In this document: positions 7,799 to 16,769 of the stretch, one piece after another
Numbering within the stretch: the stretch's first letter is position 1
Layout: every line of letters starts with the position of its first letter
DNA from: Actinomycetota bacterium
GTDB lineage: Bacteria; Actinomycetota; Acidimicrobiia; Acidimicrobiales; Ilumatobacteraceae
Reading direction: 5' to 3'
DNA length: 28,203 bases
Assembly (NCBI GenBank): GCA_009705435.1
Contig: WLTJ01000001.1
Coordinates: 1-28,203 of the forward strand
Program-made: the position numbers and the translations under genes
Notes under the pieces: generated by a model
Told to the model about the DNA's origin: nothing
What the model saw: the letters and a program-made list of their open reading frames with translations, nothing else
Databases searched by the model: none

Positions 7799-8210
7799 GT
7801 CGAGACGAACTAATCGGCAGGCCTGTGTCATTGCGTAAATGTTCGGCAGCAGGCACAAAATAAGCAGTTAGCTCTGCTCGTATCGTGGCGTCCGTTGTCG
7901 TGGCTTCAATAGCTGCCGCCATATGCACCAACCAGCGATCACGTTCTAGTGGTCCAATATGAAAGGGCATATGCCGTAAGCGCAATTTCGGATGCCCACG
8001 TTCTTGATTGTAGGTATCAGGACCTCCCCAATATTGTCCCAAGAACAACGCCAGACGATGCTTGGCTCCCACGAGGTCGCTTTGGTCGGGATATAGCGAC
8101 CACAAGACTTCATCACGAACCACCCCCTCGTAGAAGTGGTCAACAAGCGAGACGAAGAACTCCATCCCGCCAACTCGTTCAAACAACGTTGTCTCATCCG
8201 TATTGCTCAC
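7791..8210 (-). CDS. glbO: Group II truncated hemoglobin (GlbO-like)
   Basis: This 139-residue globin should bind heme and oxygen, and is thought in this family to help oxygen supply, NO detoxification or redox protection. Typical group II signs are Tyr27 (B10) in DHFYEGV, Tyr40 in the LYP turn (CD1), LFLGQYWGGP, the proximal His80 in RGHPKLRLRHMPF and Trp93 (G8) in DRWLVHM. The GTG start gives a normal-length N-terminus. There is no Shine-Dalgarno, while a full TANNNT hexamer ends 6 nt upstream. It stands alone on its strand, with 88 nt separating it from the upstream hydratase gene, and its end overlaps purU. Confidence 0.93.
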   Translation of the reverse strand: MSNTDETTLFERVGGMEFFVSLVDHFYEGVVRDEVLWSLYPDQSDLVGAKHRLALFLGQYWGGPDTYNQERGHPKLRLRHMPFHIGPLERDRWLVHMAAAIEATTTDATIRAELTAYFVPAAEHLRNDTGLPISSSRPN

Positions 8211-8216
8211 ACTGTC

Positions 8217-8222
8217 AGCCTA
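8217..8222 (-). promoter_or_regulatory. Candidate -10 hexamer for leaderless hemoglobin gene
   Basis: TAGGCT matches TANNNT and ends 6 nt before the GTG at 8210, so the predicted transcript start is the first base of the start codon. No ribosome binding site is present. Confidence 0.42.
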
Positions 8223-8298
8223 CGAAGCGATTCCCGTGAGCGGAAAGTTTGTTGGGGAATATGACTCCCATATCTACGGTGATATCGCACCCAATGCA

Positions 8299-9159
8299 TT
8301 AGGAGAAGGTGGGGTCGACCCAATCCGGAAACACATCAGGTAATCCGTCGCTGACTTTGACGGGGAAGTTCGCTGGCCGTTTCTCTAAGAAACTCATCAC
8401 GCCTTCTTTGGCATCCGCGCTGGCCCCACGTGAATTGATTGCCCGCGAATCCATCCGATGAGCATCCATGGGATGATCGGCGCCGAGCATGCGCCACAAC
8501 ATCTGGCGACTCAACGCCACCGAGACTGGGGCCGTATTTTCAGCGATCTCACGCCCAATGGCCCGCGCCGCGCCCAGTAAATCACTGGCCTCATGCACAC
8601 TGCGCACCAAGCGACCTTCCTTGGCCTCAGCGGCGCTGATCATTCGCCCCGTGAAACACCATTCAGCGGCTTGCGAAATGCCGACAATCCTCGGCAAGAA
8701 CCAACTACTAGCTGCCTCTGGAACAATCCCTCGCTTGGCAAACACAAAACCGAATTTCGCTTGATCACTAGCCAATCGAATATCCATCGGCAGAGTCATC
8801 GTCACGCCGACTCCTACTGCTGCCCCGTTGATGGCTCCAATAACTGGTTTCTTGCTCTCAAAGATTCGCAGCGAAACCAAACCTCCACCATCGCGCATGA
8901 CTCCCGATTTGGCTTTGACATCGCTGCCACCTTTAGCGAAAGTCTCTCCACCACTTGATAAGTCGGCACCTGCACAAAAAGCGCGACCTGCACCGGTGAC
9001 GATTACCGCCCGAACGTTGTCATCGGCATCAGTCTCGTCGAAAGCCGAAATGATTTCTTTGAGCATTCGATTAGTAAACGCGTTTAACTTCTCGGGGCGA
9101 TTGAGAGTGATCGTCGCAATCTGCTCGGAAACCTCGTAGATGATCTCTTGATAAGCCAT
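8299..9159 (-). CDS. Enoyl-CoA hydratase/isomerase (crotonase) family protein, second copy
   Basis: The 286-residue protein has the crotonase oxyanion segments RAFCAGADL (59-67) and NGAAVGVGVTMTLP (111-124). The first catalytic Glu position carries Thr or Met rather than Glu, while the second is kept as Glu148 (IVPEAAS). A single Glu is more usual for isomerases or other CoA-ester chemistry than for classical hydration. The C-terminus carries an extra tail ending WVDPTFS. It starts 20 nt after the ftsX stop, with a weak AGGGTG site 8 nt before ATG, so it is probably read with ftsEX although it has no clear link to division. It is not a close copy of the hydratase-family protein at 1051-1845. 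Substrate unknown. Confidence 0.85.
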   Translation of the reverse strand: MAYQEIIYEVSEQIATITLNRPEKLNAFTNRMLKEIISAFDETDADDNVRAVIVTGAGRAFCAGADLSSGGETFAKGGSDVKAKSGVMRDGGGLVSLRIFESKKPVIGAINGAAVGVGVTMTLPMDIRLASDQAKFGFVFAKRGIVPEAASSWFLPRIVGISQAAEWCFTGRMISAAEAKEGRLVRSVHEASDLLGAARAIGREIAENTAPVSVALSRQMLWRMLGADHPMDAHRMDSRAINSRGASADAKEGVMSFLEKRPANFPVKVSDGLPDVFPDWVDPTFS

Positions 9160-9179
9160 TCTGTCACCCTAATCGGGCG

Positions 9180-10082
9180 TCAGACGTCGAGGAAACGTGA
9201 AGCAGCAATGCCTGAGCCCACGGCACCGGCAATCGCTCCGATGAGCAACAAAATGACCATCACAAATCGCATATATCCATCTGTGACAACCAAAGCTGCC
9301 AACTCGGTGTCATTGAAATCTGCAACTGCCCCAGACCACGCCGTGTTCAATCCCCACAGCCCGAGGCACGATAAAACACCACCGATCACACCTTGCAGAA
9401 GACCTTCAAGCATGAACGGAATACGAATAAACCAGTTCGTTGCACCCACTAACTTCATCACTTCAATCTCTCGACGGCGGGCGAACATGGCAGTCCGTAC
9501 GGTATTCCAGATCAACCCCACCGCAACAACTAAAAGCACGATGGACATCACCGTTGTGGCCACACGAATAAATTGCGAGACGCGGGCCACCACATCAAAG
9601 ACATCTTGGGCGTAGGCCACTTCACGAACACCTGGAATATTGCGGAATTGTTCACCAAGTTCACGAATCAAATTTGAGTCCTGCGAAACAGGTACGACTT
9701 TAAATTGCGAAGGAATATTCGCTGGAGTCAACAGTCGTAATGTGCCGGGATCTCCAGCAAACAACTTCTCGGCCTCGGCGTAACTCTCAGCCTGATTGAG
9801 GTAGCGCAATTTCGCAACATCAATAATTGAGGCTTGAGATTCCAACGCCCCTTTGATGACTTCAATCTGTGTGGCATCAGCATCTGATCGGACATACACG
9901 ATGAGTTCAACATCGCCTTTCCAACGAGTCAGCAAGTTATCAAAAGCGCGCTGAATGAGAAACGTTGAACCAACGAGCAAGAGTGACACGGCAGATGTCA
10001 CCACAGCGGCTCCAGTGAGGGTGATATTGCGCCTGAAACTCACCCATGTCTCCCGCAATGCATAGCTAATTCGCGTCAACAT
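9180..10082 (-). CDS. ftsX: Cell division membrane protein FtsX
   Basis: FtsX is the membrane half of the FtsEX ABC-type complex, which couples ATP hydrolysis by FtsE to activation of periplasmic peptidoglycan hydrolases at the septum. The 300-residue protein has one N-terminal membrane helix (about 22-45) after a cytoplasmic MLTRISYALRETW stretch, an extracytoplasmic domain of about 120 residues, and three C-terminal helices. The second helix is followed by MFARRREIEVMKLVGATNWFIR, the coupling segment typical of FtsX and MacB permeases. Its ATG overlaps the ftsE stop by one base (TGATG), so the two are translated together. Length is normal for actinobacterial FtsX. Confidence 0.96.
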   Translation of the reverse strand: MLTRISYALRETWVSFRRNITLTGAAVVTSAVSLLLVGSTFLIQRAFDNLLTRWKGDVELIVYVRSDADATQIEVIKGALESQASIIDVAKLRYLNQAESYAEAEKLFAGDPGTLRLLTPANIPSQFKVVPVSQDSNLIRELGEQFRNIPGVREVAYAQDVFDVVARVSQFIRVATTVMSIVLLVVAVGLIWNTVRTAMFARRREIEVMKLVGATNWFIRIPFMLEGLLQGVIGGVLSCLGLWGLNTAWSGAVADFNDTELAALVVTDGYMRFVMVILLLIGAIAGAVGSGIAASRFLDV

Positions 10083-10759
10083 CAGTCGTACACCCCACGC
10101 TCTTGGTCGCGCACAATGACACCGCGATCTAACTGCACAACTCGACGGCGCATCATATTCACGATGCGCTGATCATGTGTCGCCATCACCACAGTTGTGC
10201 CCGTGGTATTGATGCGCTCGAGTAGCCGCATAATCCCTTCGCCCGTGGCGGGGTCAAGGTTTCCAGTCGGCTCATCAGCTAACAAAATCAAGGGCCGATT
10301 CACAAAGGCACGCGCAATGGACACTCGTTGTTGTTCTCCACCCGACAGCTGGTGCGGGAAGCGATCACCTTTGTCGGCCAAACCGACAAGATCAAGAACA
10401 GCAGGAACCTGCTGGGCAATCACATGCTTGGGACGGCCAATCACTTCAAGGGCGAAAGCCACATTCTCCGAAACGGTTTTGTTTAACAGCAATTTGTAAT
10501 CCTGAAAGATATTTCCGAGGTTGCGGCGCAAATATGGGACCTTTGATTCAGCAATCTCATTGATATTTTGCCCCGCAACCCACACCGCTCCGCGTTCGGG
10601 CTGTTCTTGGCGGTTGATCAGGCGCAACAAAGTGGACTTTCCCGAGCCAGACGGACCCACCATGAATATGAATTCGCCCTTGGCGATCTCAAAAGATGCA
10701 TCGCGAACCGCAGGTGCTTCCGATCCATAAGTTTTGGTGACATTATCTAAACGAATCAT
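10082..10759 (-). CDS. ftsE: Cell division ATP-binding protein FtsE
   Basis: FtsE is the cytoplasmic ATPase of FtsEX. The 225-residue protein has all ABC motifs: Walker A GPSGSGKST (35-43), Q-loop Gln86 in NIFQDYKLL, signature LSGGEQQR (138-145), Walker B LILLADEPTGNLD (157-169) and switch His195 in MATHD. The IFQDYKLL and MRLLERINTTGTTVVMATHD wording is typical of FtsE rather than other transporters. The start is ATG with an AAGGAG site 4 nt away. The site overlaps the 3' arm of a 6-bp hairpin. The gap to prfB upstream is 75 nt with no visible terminator, so ftsE may be in the secA-prfB transcript. Confidence 0.97.
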   Translation of the reverse strand: MIRLDNVTKTYGSEAPAVRDASFEIAKGEFIFMVGPSGSGKSTLLRLINRQEQPERGAVWVAGQNINEIAESKVPYLRRNLGNIFQDYKLLLNKTVSENVAFALEVIGRPKHVIAQQVPAVLDLVGLADKGDRFPHQLSGGEQQRVSIARAFVNRPLILLADEPTGNLDPATGEGIMRLLERINTTGTTVVMATHDQRIVNMMRRRVVQLDRGVIVRDQERGVYD

Positions 10760-10834
10760 CTGACTCCTTGAGCTAGCGAGGGCTCAAACATCGGTCCTTC
10801 TATGGCAAGTAGACAGATTACCAGCGCGCTTGGT

Positions 10835-11938
10835 CTAGGTCTCGTCACCCGAACGACGCCAACGCAAGTAACCAACCATAAATTCATCGAGATCGCCATC
10901 CAGAACTGACTCAACACTGCTGGATTCGATATTTGTCCGCAGATCTTTCACCATCTGATATGGCTGCAAGACATAACTGCGAATCTGACTGCCCCAGCCC
11001 ACCGTGGCCTGCTTGCCAGCAATGCGCGCCAATTCCTCTTGATGTTCTTCTTCAATCTTGGCTGCAACCATTGCCTTGAGGCGATTCATCGCTTTTTCAC
11101 GGTTCTGCAACTGACTGCGTTCTTCTTGGGACGATGAAACCAATCCCGTCGGCTCATGGATCAGTCGTACAGCAGATGATGTTTTGTTGACATGTTGCCC
11201 ACCCGCACCCGAGGCACGAAATACTTCCATGCGCACGTCAGTCTCATCAATCTCAATATCTGGGTTTTCCATCGCCGGCCACACTTGCACTGCAGAAAAA
11301 CTTGTTTGACGGCGGCCCTGATTATCAAAAGGGCTAATCCGTACCAGACGATGGGTACCGCGCTCTGAGGTCATCAGGCCGTAGGCATAGCGGCCTTTAA
11401 GAGTGAACTCAACAGACATGATGCCAGCTTCAGTCCCGGCTGAGATGTCATCTATTTCAAAGCCCAGACCACGACGTTCCGCCCATCGTTGATACATCCG
11501 TAAGAGAATTTCACTCCAGTCCTGAGCATCAACACCACCGTCTTTGGTATTGATGTGCACGATGCAATCCAATTCATCATGCTCTCCCGTAAAGAGGCTG
11601 CGCATCTCCAGACCACTTAACTGCTCTGCGATGGTTTTAACTCCCGCTTCAATCTCATTTTCTTGAGAGGCATCATCCACCTCACGAGCCATCTCATGAA
11701 GAACCTCAACATCCTCAAGTTGGCGCGCCAAAACATCGTAAATCTCAATATCGCCCTTGGTATTGGAATATTCAGTATTCAGTTTCTTGGCCAAATTTTG
11801 GTCATCCCAGAGACCAGGTTTAGATACTTCAATTTCAAGTTCCCGAAAGCGCTCACGCTGAGCTTCAATTTTGAGATAGACATTGGCTTCAGAAAGCCGG
11901 CGGCTGACGTCGCGCAAATCGTCCGTAAAATCGCGCAT
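10835..11938 (-). CDS. prfB: Peptide chain release factor 2
   Basis: RF2 recognises UGA and UAA in the ribosomal A site and triggers peptide release. The 367-residue protein has the stop-codon reading tripeptide Ser202-Pro203-Phe204 in RISPFDNQGRRQTSF, which marks RF2 rather than RF1 (PxT), and the catalytic Gly246-Gly247-Gln248 in GAGGQHVNKTSSAVRL. The frame is continuous from ATG; the programmed +1 frameshift with in-frame UGA near codon 26 found in many bacteria is absent. Start and end fit the family. It begins 6 nt after the secA stop, so secA-prfB form an operon. Confidence 0.97.
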   Translation of the reverse strand: MRDFTDDLRDVSRRLSEANVYLKIEAQRERFRELEIEVSKPGLWDDQNLAKKLNTEYSNTKGDIEIYDVLARQLEDVEVLHEMAREVDDASQENEIEAGVKTIAEQLSGLEMRSLFTGEHDELDCIVHINTKDGGVDAQDWSEILLRMYQRWAERRGLGFEIDDISAGTEAGIMSVEFTLKGRYAYGLMTSERGTHRLVRISPFDNQGRRQTSFSAVQVWPAMENPDIEIDETDVRMEVFRASGAGGQHVNKTSSAVRLIHEPTGLVSSSQEERSQLQNREKAMNRLKAMVAAKIEEEHQEELARIAGKQATVGWGSQIRSYVLQPYQMVKDLRTNIESSSVESVLDGDLDEFMVGYLRWRRSGDET

Positions 11939-11944
11939 CAGAAT

Positions 11945-14704
11945 TCAGTTCTTGCCGTGGCACATTTTGAATTTTTTACCCGAGCCACACGGGCATACGG
12001 CGTTACGCGGAGTCTTTGACCAACCCTCATTAACAATTGGTTGTTGTTTTACTGGAGCACTTGGTTGCGGCCCATCCACACCGAGATTGGCGGCCTGGTC
12101 TGCAGCAGCCGAAGGAGCCTCAGATTTCAACTGCTGAATATTCTGCACAATCGGCGCAGGCTGATCATTTTGAACAACTTGTACATGCATCACATATTTC
12201 ACGAAATCTTGGGCAATTCCCTTGATCATTGAGCCAAACATCTCATAGCCCTCACGCTGCCATTCTGAAAGCGGATCTTTTTGACCCATGGCCCGCAGAT
12301 TGATTCCTTCTTGCAAATAATCCATTTCCTCGAGATGTTCGCGCCAACGCTGGTCGATAATTCGCAACATCACTTGACGCTCAACATCGCGCATGACAAC
12401 CGGTGTCAGTTCCACTTCGCGCTGTTCGTAGTACGCCGTGGCATTGATCATCACAATGTCATACATCTTGTTCGTTGAATCGCACTGAGCCAAGTCATTG
12501 AGGCTTAACTCATTGGGCCAATAGGTCTTGAGCTCTTTACTGAGACCTTCGAGGTCCCATTCGTCATCAACCTCGCTCACGCAGTATGTCTCAATCAGCG
12601 AGTCGACGGCTTCGGCCATGTATTCAAGAGCCTCAACCTTAAGATCTGCACCATCAAGAATTTGATCACGGCGCATGTAAATAACTTTGCGCTGCTCGTT
12701 CATGACTTCGTCATACTTCAAAACATTTTTTCGAATTTCAGCGTTACGAGTTTCAACCGTGCCCTGCGCGCGCTCAATCGCCTTGGTCACCATTTTGTGT
12801 TCAATTGCTTCATCCTCGGGGAGGGCGCGACCCATGACCCAACTCAAGGCACCAGTGGCAAACAAACGCATTAATTCATCTTCAAGACTGAGGTAGAAAC
12901 GTGTTGATCCCGGGTCGCCTTGGCGACCAGAACGACCGCGCAATTGGTTGTCAATACGACGGCTTTCATGTCGTTCTGAACCAATCACATACAAGCCACC
13001 GGCAGCACGAACTTGCTCACCTTCCGCTTGGCAACGAGCTGAAATTTCTTTGAGCAACACCTCGTAGCGCGACTGCGCCACCTGTCGTGCCGTGCGATAC
13101 TCCTCGGGCATGTCTGCTAGCGGCAGCGGCAAAGAAAATTCGTCAGCCAAAGTATCCGCAGCATGACCTTCACTGAGAACAGCAACACGTGTAAGTCCTT
13201 CTGGATTACCGCCCAAAATAATGTCCACTCCACGACCAGCCATGTTGGTAGCAACGGTCACTGCTCCTAATCGACCTGCCTGAGTCACGATTTCGGCCTC
13301 ACGTGTGTGCTGCTTAGCGTTGAGGACCTCATGCTTGACCCCATTTTTGGTGAGTATTCGTGCGAGGTGCTCACTCTTTGCAACGCTGACGGTTCCAATC
13401 AGAACTGGTTGGCCATTGGCATTACGTTCAATGATGTCCTCGACGACCGCATTGAATTTTGCCTCTTCTGATTTGAAAATAAGGTCAGCGGCATCTTCAC
13501 GTACGACGACACGGTTTGTCGGGATTGGCACCACCTGCAGGTCGTAGGTGTTCATCAACTCGGCCGCTTCAGTCTGCGCAGTTCCGGTCATACCCGACAA
13601 CTTGGTGTACATACGGAAATAGTTCTGCAGAGTAATCGTCGCCAGGGTTTGATTCTCTTCTTTAATCTTGACGCCTTCTTTGGCTTCCACCGCCTGGTGA
13701 ATACCTTCGCTCCAACGACGACCTTCGAGAATGCGGCCCGTAAATTCATCGACGATCTTCACTTCGCCACCCTGAATGATGTAGTCCTTATCGCGGCGGT
13801 ACAACTCTTTGGCCTTCAATGCCACCTGCAATTGGTGAACAAGATTGCGTTGCACTTCGTCATAGAGATTTTCTAAACCAAGTTCGGCTTCAACCCGCTC
13901 AATACCTGCCTCAGTGGGCATGACAATGCGCTTATCTTCTTCAACCTCGTAATCAACATCGCGCTTCAGAGCACGCACTATGGATGCAAAGCGATAGTAC
14001 AAGTTGGCGGCATCGGCCACTCGACCAGAAATGATCAACGGAGTACGTGCTTCGTCAATCAGAATTGAGTCCACTTCGTCAACGATGGCGAAGGAATGCC
14101 CGCGTTGAACTTTGTTGGCTTTAGTGGGCGCCATATTGTCGCGCAGATAGTCAAAACCAAATTCGTTGTTTGTTCCGTATGTGATGTCGGCGGCGTAGTC
14201 GGCGCGCTTTTGCGCTGGTTGCTCCCGATGACCAGGCACGACTAATCCGACACTGAGACCGAGCCAGCGGTGAATGCGACCCATCCACTCAGAGTCACGA
14301 CGAGCGAGATAATCGTTGACTGTGATGAGGTGTACACCCTGACCAGAAAGTCCATTGAGATAAGCGGGCAAAGTTGAGACAAGCGTCTTACCTTCACCTG
14401 TTTTCATTTCCGCGACCCAACCGAAGTGCAGAGCCGCTCCACCCATCATTTGGACGTCGTAGTGGCGTTGACCGATGACTCGATCTGCCCCTTCGCGGAC
14501 CACGGCAAAGGCCTCCGTCAAAAGATCGTCCAGCGATTCGCCGCGCTCCAAGCGGGAGCGAAACTCCCCTGTTTTTGCTTTCAGGTCATCGTCGGACAAG
14601 GACTTGAAAGCGTCGGCGTAGGCGTTGATATCAGGAACTAGACCCTCAAGGGCCTTGAGCTTCTTGCCTTCACCGGCCCGCAGGATGCGATCGAGGATTC
14701 CCAT
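11945..14704 (-). CDS. secA: Preprotein translocase ATPase SecA
   Basis: SecA drives export of unfolded preproteins through SecYEG using ATP. The 919-residue protein has Walker A GEGKT (103-107) in AEMKTGEGKTLVS, the GQGVHLITVNDYLARRD motif, the DEVDSILIDEAR helicase motif (209-220), and the second-domain GRGVDIILGGNPEG and RIDNQLRGRSGRQGDPG motifs. A Zn-binding tail CPCGSGKKFKMCHG ends the protein (SEC-C motif), linked by a Gln- and Pro-rich stretch of about 50 residues. This is the main housekeeping SecA (SecA1-type) by length. The ATG start lacks a Shine-Dalgarno; a TAGGCT hexamer lies 10 nt upstream, so the leader may be very short. It is divergent from the HAD gene, with prfB following. 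Confidence 0.98.
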   Translation of the reverse strand: MGILDRILRAGEGKKLKALEGLVPDINAYADAFKSLSDDDLKAKTGEFRSRLERGESLDDLLTEAFAVVREGADRVIGQRHYDVQMMGGAALHFGWVAEMKTGEGKTLVSTLPAYLNGLSGQGVHLITVNDYLARRDSEWMGRIHRWLGLSVGLVVPGHREQPAQKRADYAADITYGTNNEFGFDYLRDNMAPTKANKVQRGHSFAIVDEVDSILIDEARTPLIISGRVADAANLYYRFASIVRALKRDVDYEVEEDKRIVMPTEAGIERVEAELGLENLYDEVQRNLVHQLQVALKAKELYRRDKDYIIQGGEVKIVDEFTGRILEGRRWSEGIHQAVEAKEGVKIKEENQTLATITLQNYFRMYTKLSGMTGTAQTEAAELMNTYDLQVVPIPTNRVVVREDAADLIFKSEEAKFNAVVEDIIERNANGQPVLIGTVSVAKSEHLARILTKNGVKHEVLNAKQHTREAEIVTQAGRLGAVTVATNMAGRGVDIILGGNPEGLTRVAVLSEGHAADTLADEFSLPLPLADMPEEYRTARQVAQSRYEVLLKEISARCQAEGEQVRAAGGLYVIGSERHESRRIDNQLRGRSGRQGDPGSTRFYLSLEDELMRLFATGALSWVMGRALPEDEAIEHKMVTKAIERAQGTVETRNAEIRKNVLKYDEVMNEQRKVIYMRRDQILDGADLKVEALEYMAEAVDSLIETYCVSEVDDEWDLEGLSKELKTYWPNELSLNDLAQCDSTNKMYDIVMINATAYYEQREVELTPVVMRDVERQVMLRIIDQRWREHLEEMDYLQEGINLRAMGQKDPLSEWQREGYEMFGSMIKGIAQDFVKYVMHVQVVQNDQPAPIVQNIQQLKSEAPSAAADQAANLGVDGPQPSAPVKQQPIVNEGWSKTPRNAVCPCGSGKKFKMCHGKN

Positions 14705-14792
14705 GCAGGTATAGAGCCTACCGTCGGGTAGCCCGAGCCTAGGGGTCGCCTAAAATTCACCGAAGAATGCTTTATCAGCGACCCTTATTCGG

Positions 14793-14798
14793 CAGACT
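14793..14798 (+). promoter_or_regulatory. Candidate -10 hexamer for the HAD hydrolase gene
   Basis: CAGACT ends 6 nt before the GTG at 14805. It fits TANNNT except at position 1. If used, it would support GTG 14805 as start over ATG 14847. It lies in the 100-nt divergent region with secA. Confidence 0.25.
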
Positions 14799-14804
14799 CT
14801 ACGG

Positions 14805-15485
14805 GTGACATTGCCCTCAGAAAAGCCAGTTCCCGCCACCGACCGCATGATTGACGCCGTGATTTTTGATTTCGGCGGGGTTTTGGCCAGTAATGGACGG
14901 CCATCCGATGTCATTAAACGTTTCCCCAATGATCCACCTGACAAAGTCTTGAAGGTCATGATGGGCGATTATGGTCAAGACACTGATCATCCGTGGCATC
15001 GCCTTGAGCGCGGCGAGATCACGATGTCGCAATATCGCACGGATTTGGGAGTTCTAGTTCTTGAGGCTGGATTGCAACCGATTCAGCTTCCACCCGATAC
15101 CGGAAAATCAACATTTATTGGGATTACCTTTGAGCCCTGTGAGCCGATTATCACCTTGGTCCATGAACTCAAAACAGCTGGATTCCGTTTGGGCGTACTC
15201 ACTAACAATGTTCGTGAATTGCGCAGTGTGTGGTGGCCAATGATGGACTTCAATAATATTTTTGACGATGTTGTGGACAGTCATGAAGTGGGAATGCGTA
15301 AGCCAAACGGCGCCATTTATCGTCTCGCCCTTGAACGACTTGGTGCCGTCGCCGAGCGCACCGCCTTTTTAGATGATGCCCAATCCAATGTGGACGCAGC
15401 CAGTGCTGTTGGGTTGCACGGTGTATGGGTTGAAGAAGACCCAACTTCTGCTGTACGGACATTGCGCAGCCTCGCAGGTCTTTAG
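14805..15485 (+). CDS. HAD superfamily (subfamily IA) hydrolase
   Basis: The protein (226 residues) is a probable phosphatase with a Rossmann-like HAD core. Motif I is VIFDFGGVLAS with the nucleophile Asp22; the second motif-I Asp is Gly, as in the epoxide-hydrolase N-terminal-like HAD branch. Motif II is VLTNN, motif III the Lys in MRKPNG, and motif IV FLDDAQSN. A helical cap lies between motifs I and II. The GTG start is tentative; ATG 14847 would still keep the whole core. It is the only + strand gene between ftsH and purU and separates comF from secA. The stop TAG overlaps the comF stop. Substrate is not predictable. Confidence 0.85.
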   Translation: MTLPSEKPVPATDRMIDAVIFDFGGVLASNGRPSDVIKRFPNDPPDKVLKVMMGDYGQDTDHPWHRLERGEITMSQYRTDLGVLVLEAGLQPIQLPPDTGKSTFIGITFEPCEPIITLVHELKTAGFRLGVLTNNVRELRSVWWPMMDFNNIFDDVVDSHEVGMRKPNGAIYRLALERLGAVAERTAFLDDAQSNVDAASAVGLHGVWVEEDPTSAVRTLRSLAGL

Positions 15486-16117
15486 CCGTTTCTCCGCTCG
15501 GGCGTAGCTGCGACAGCGAATAAGCCAACTTGATGTGCTCCCGCCAATTCAAGGGCGTGTGCTGCCGCTTTCAGGGTGCTACCAGTTGTCACCACATCGT
15601 CAATGACTAATACGCTCACCGCTCGACGTAATGGACGGGCTCGAAATAATGGTCCATGCAGACGCTCTTCACGATTTCGCCCCGTCTGGGGCCGACTGTG
15701 ATCGCGATACAACAGTCGGCGACAGGGAATGCCTAATTGACGAGCCACTGCGCGCGCTAAAAGTTCGGACTGATCGTAGCCACGTCGTCTGCGTCGCGAT
15801 GATGACGTGGGCGCCCATGTGACAACCTCGAAAGTCAGAGCATCTGGATCATCGCGGACTGACTTCACTAACTGTCGTGCGAGGATCGTTACTGCACGCC
15901 GTTGATTGCGATATTTCAAACCACGAATGAGTTCTTGCGTCTGCCCATCAAGAAGATCTGATGCTGTAATCCCCGCTGCTGTGGTCGTGGCACTCTGATG
16001 ATCAACTTGACAAGACTCACACAGCCGAACCAGATGACCCGTTTGGTCACGCTTGAAGCCTGCGGGGGCGATCCGAAAGAGTTGACGACATGAGGTGCAG
16101 GCAAGAGCGGTGAACAT
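15482..16117 (-). CDS. comF: ComF-family phosphoribosyltransferase-like protein
   Basis: The 211-residue protein begins with a zinc-finger-like region, Cys7-x2-Cys10 and Cys33-x2-Cys36, then a type I phosphoribosyltransferase fold. The PRPP-binding loop is VSVLVIDDVVTTGSTL (167-182), and the RRRRRGYDQSELLA and RPQTGRNREERL stretches are ComF signatures. Family members take part in DNA uptake or repair in other bacteria; the chemical reaction here is unknown. ATG at 16117 has no good Shine-Dalgarno. It lies 40 nt after the YczE-like gene and probably belongs to the ahcY unit. In many actinobacteria comF is near secA with a ribosome hibernation factor gene between; here a HAD gene stands there instead. 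Confidence 0.92.
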   Translation of the reverse strand: MFTALACTSCRQLFRIAPAGFKRDQTGHLVRLCESCQVDHQSATTTAAGITASDLLDGQTQELIRGLKYRNQRRAVTILARQLVKSVRDDPDALTFEVVTWAPTSSSRRRRRGYDQSELLARAVARQLGIPCRRLLYRDHSRPQTGRNREERLHGPLFRARPLRRAVSVLVIDDVVTTGSTLKAAAHALELAGAHQVGLFAVAATPERRNG

Positions 16118-16157
16118 GAAGCCATTTCATCATGGGGGTATGGCAGAGCTCGGGAAA

Positions 16158-16769
16158 TCAGGCGTGTTGAGACTGGCGAACCGAAACCAACGGCAATAAG
16201 AACTGCACCAAAGGCCCAATACCGAACATAAACACCACGGTCCCGATACCGACCTTACCCCCAAGCAATTGACCTGCTACGAGGACTGTTACTTCGATCA
16301 AGGTGCGCGCCAGGCGAATACTCAGGAACCGTCCAAAAAATTTCCGCTTAGTCATTCCGAGCATGATCCCATCGCGTGGCCCCGAACCCAAATCTGATCC
16401 GAGATACATCGCTGTTCCGATGCCCACGACAACGAGTCCGGCCAGTACCAGCAAAAGTCGCACGGCGAGATTATTCGTTTCACCGAAGAACTGCTTGCTG
16501 ACATTCACCATCAGCCCGATTTCAAGAGCGTTCAAAATCGTTCCTAAACCTGGTTTTTGACGCAAAGGAATCCACAACAGCAAGAGCAATAAACCTGTTC
16601 CGACAATCACAATGCCCACTGAAATATCGAGGCGTTCGGCAACACCCGTATGAAAAATATCCCACGGTGCCAAACCAAGATCAGCGCGAATAAATAATGT
16701 GATCCCGATACCGAAAAGAGCCAATCCGGTTACACACCGAAGCAACTTCTCAGCAAAAAGTTTTGTCAT
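16158..16769 (-). CDS. YczE/YitT-like integral membrane protein
   Basis: The 203-residue protein has about five hydrophobic helices and no enzyme motif. Two related halves show a pattern of the YczE/YyaS family: GIGITLFIRADLGLAPWDIFHTG near 20-42 and GIGTAMYLGSDLGSGPRDGIMLGM near 116-139. Each has a G(I)G-T-x3-DLG-x-(A/G)P-(W/R)D core. The repeat suggests duplication, perhaps an inverted-topology membrane protein. Function of the family is not established. Its ATG overlaps the ahcY stop by one base (TGATG), so it is translationally coupled to ahcY; transport linked to the methyl cycle is only a guess. Confidence 0.8.
   Translation of the reverse strand: MTKLFAEKLLRCVTGLALFGIGITLFIRADLGLAPWDIFHTGVAERLDISVGIVIVGTGLLLLLLWIPLRQKPGLGTILNALEIGLMVNVSKQFFGETNNLAVRLLLVLAGLVVVGIGTAMYLGSDLGSGPRDGIMLGMTKRKFFGRFLSIRLARTLIEVTVLVAGQLLGGKVGIGTVVFMFGIGPLVQFLLPLVSVRQSQHA

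Noticed and set aside
8250..8272. Small inverted repeat (GGGA/TCCC) after the hemoglobin promoter region
   Set aside because: Four to five pairs and no T-run; not convincing as a terminator or operator.
10764..10783. 6-bp hairpin TTGAGC/GCTCAA touching the ribosome binding site of ftsE
   Set aside because: The stem is short and leaves most of AAGGAG free; too weak to call a regulatory element.
11858..11938. Possible programmed frameshift in prfB
   Set aside because: The frame runs unbroken from ATG through the first 30 codons with no in-frame TGA.
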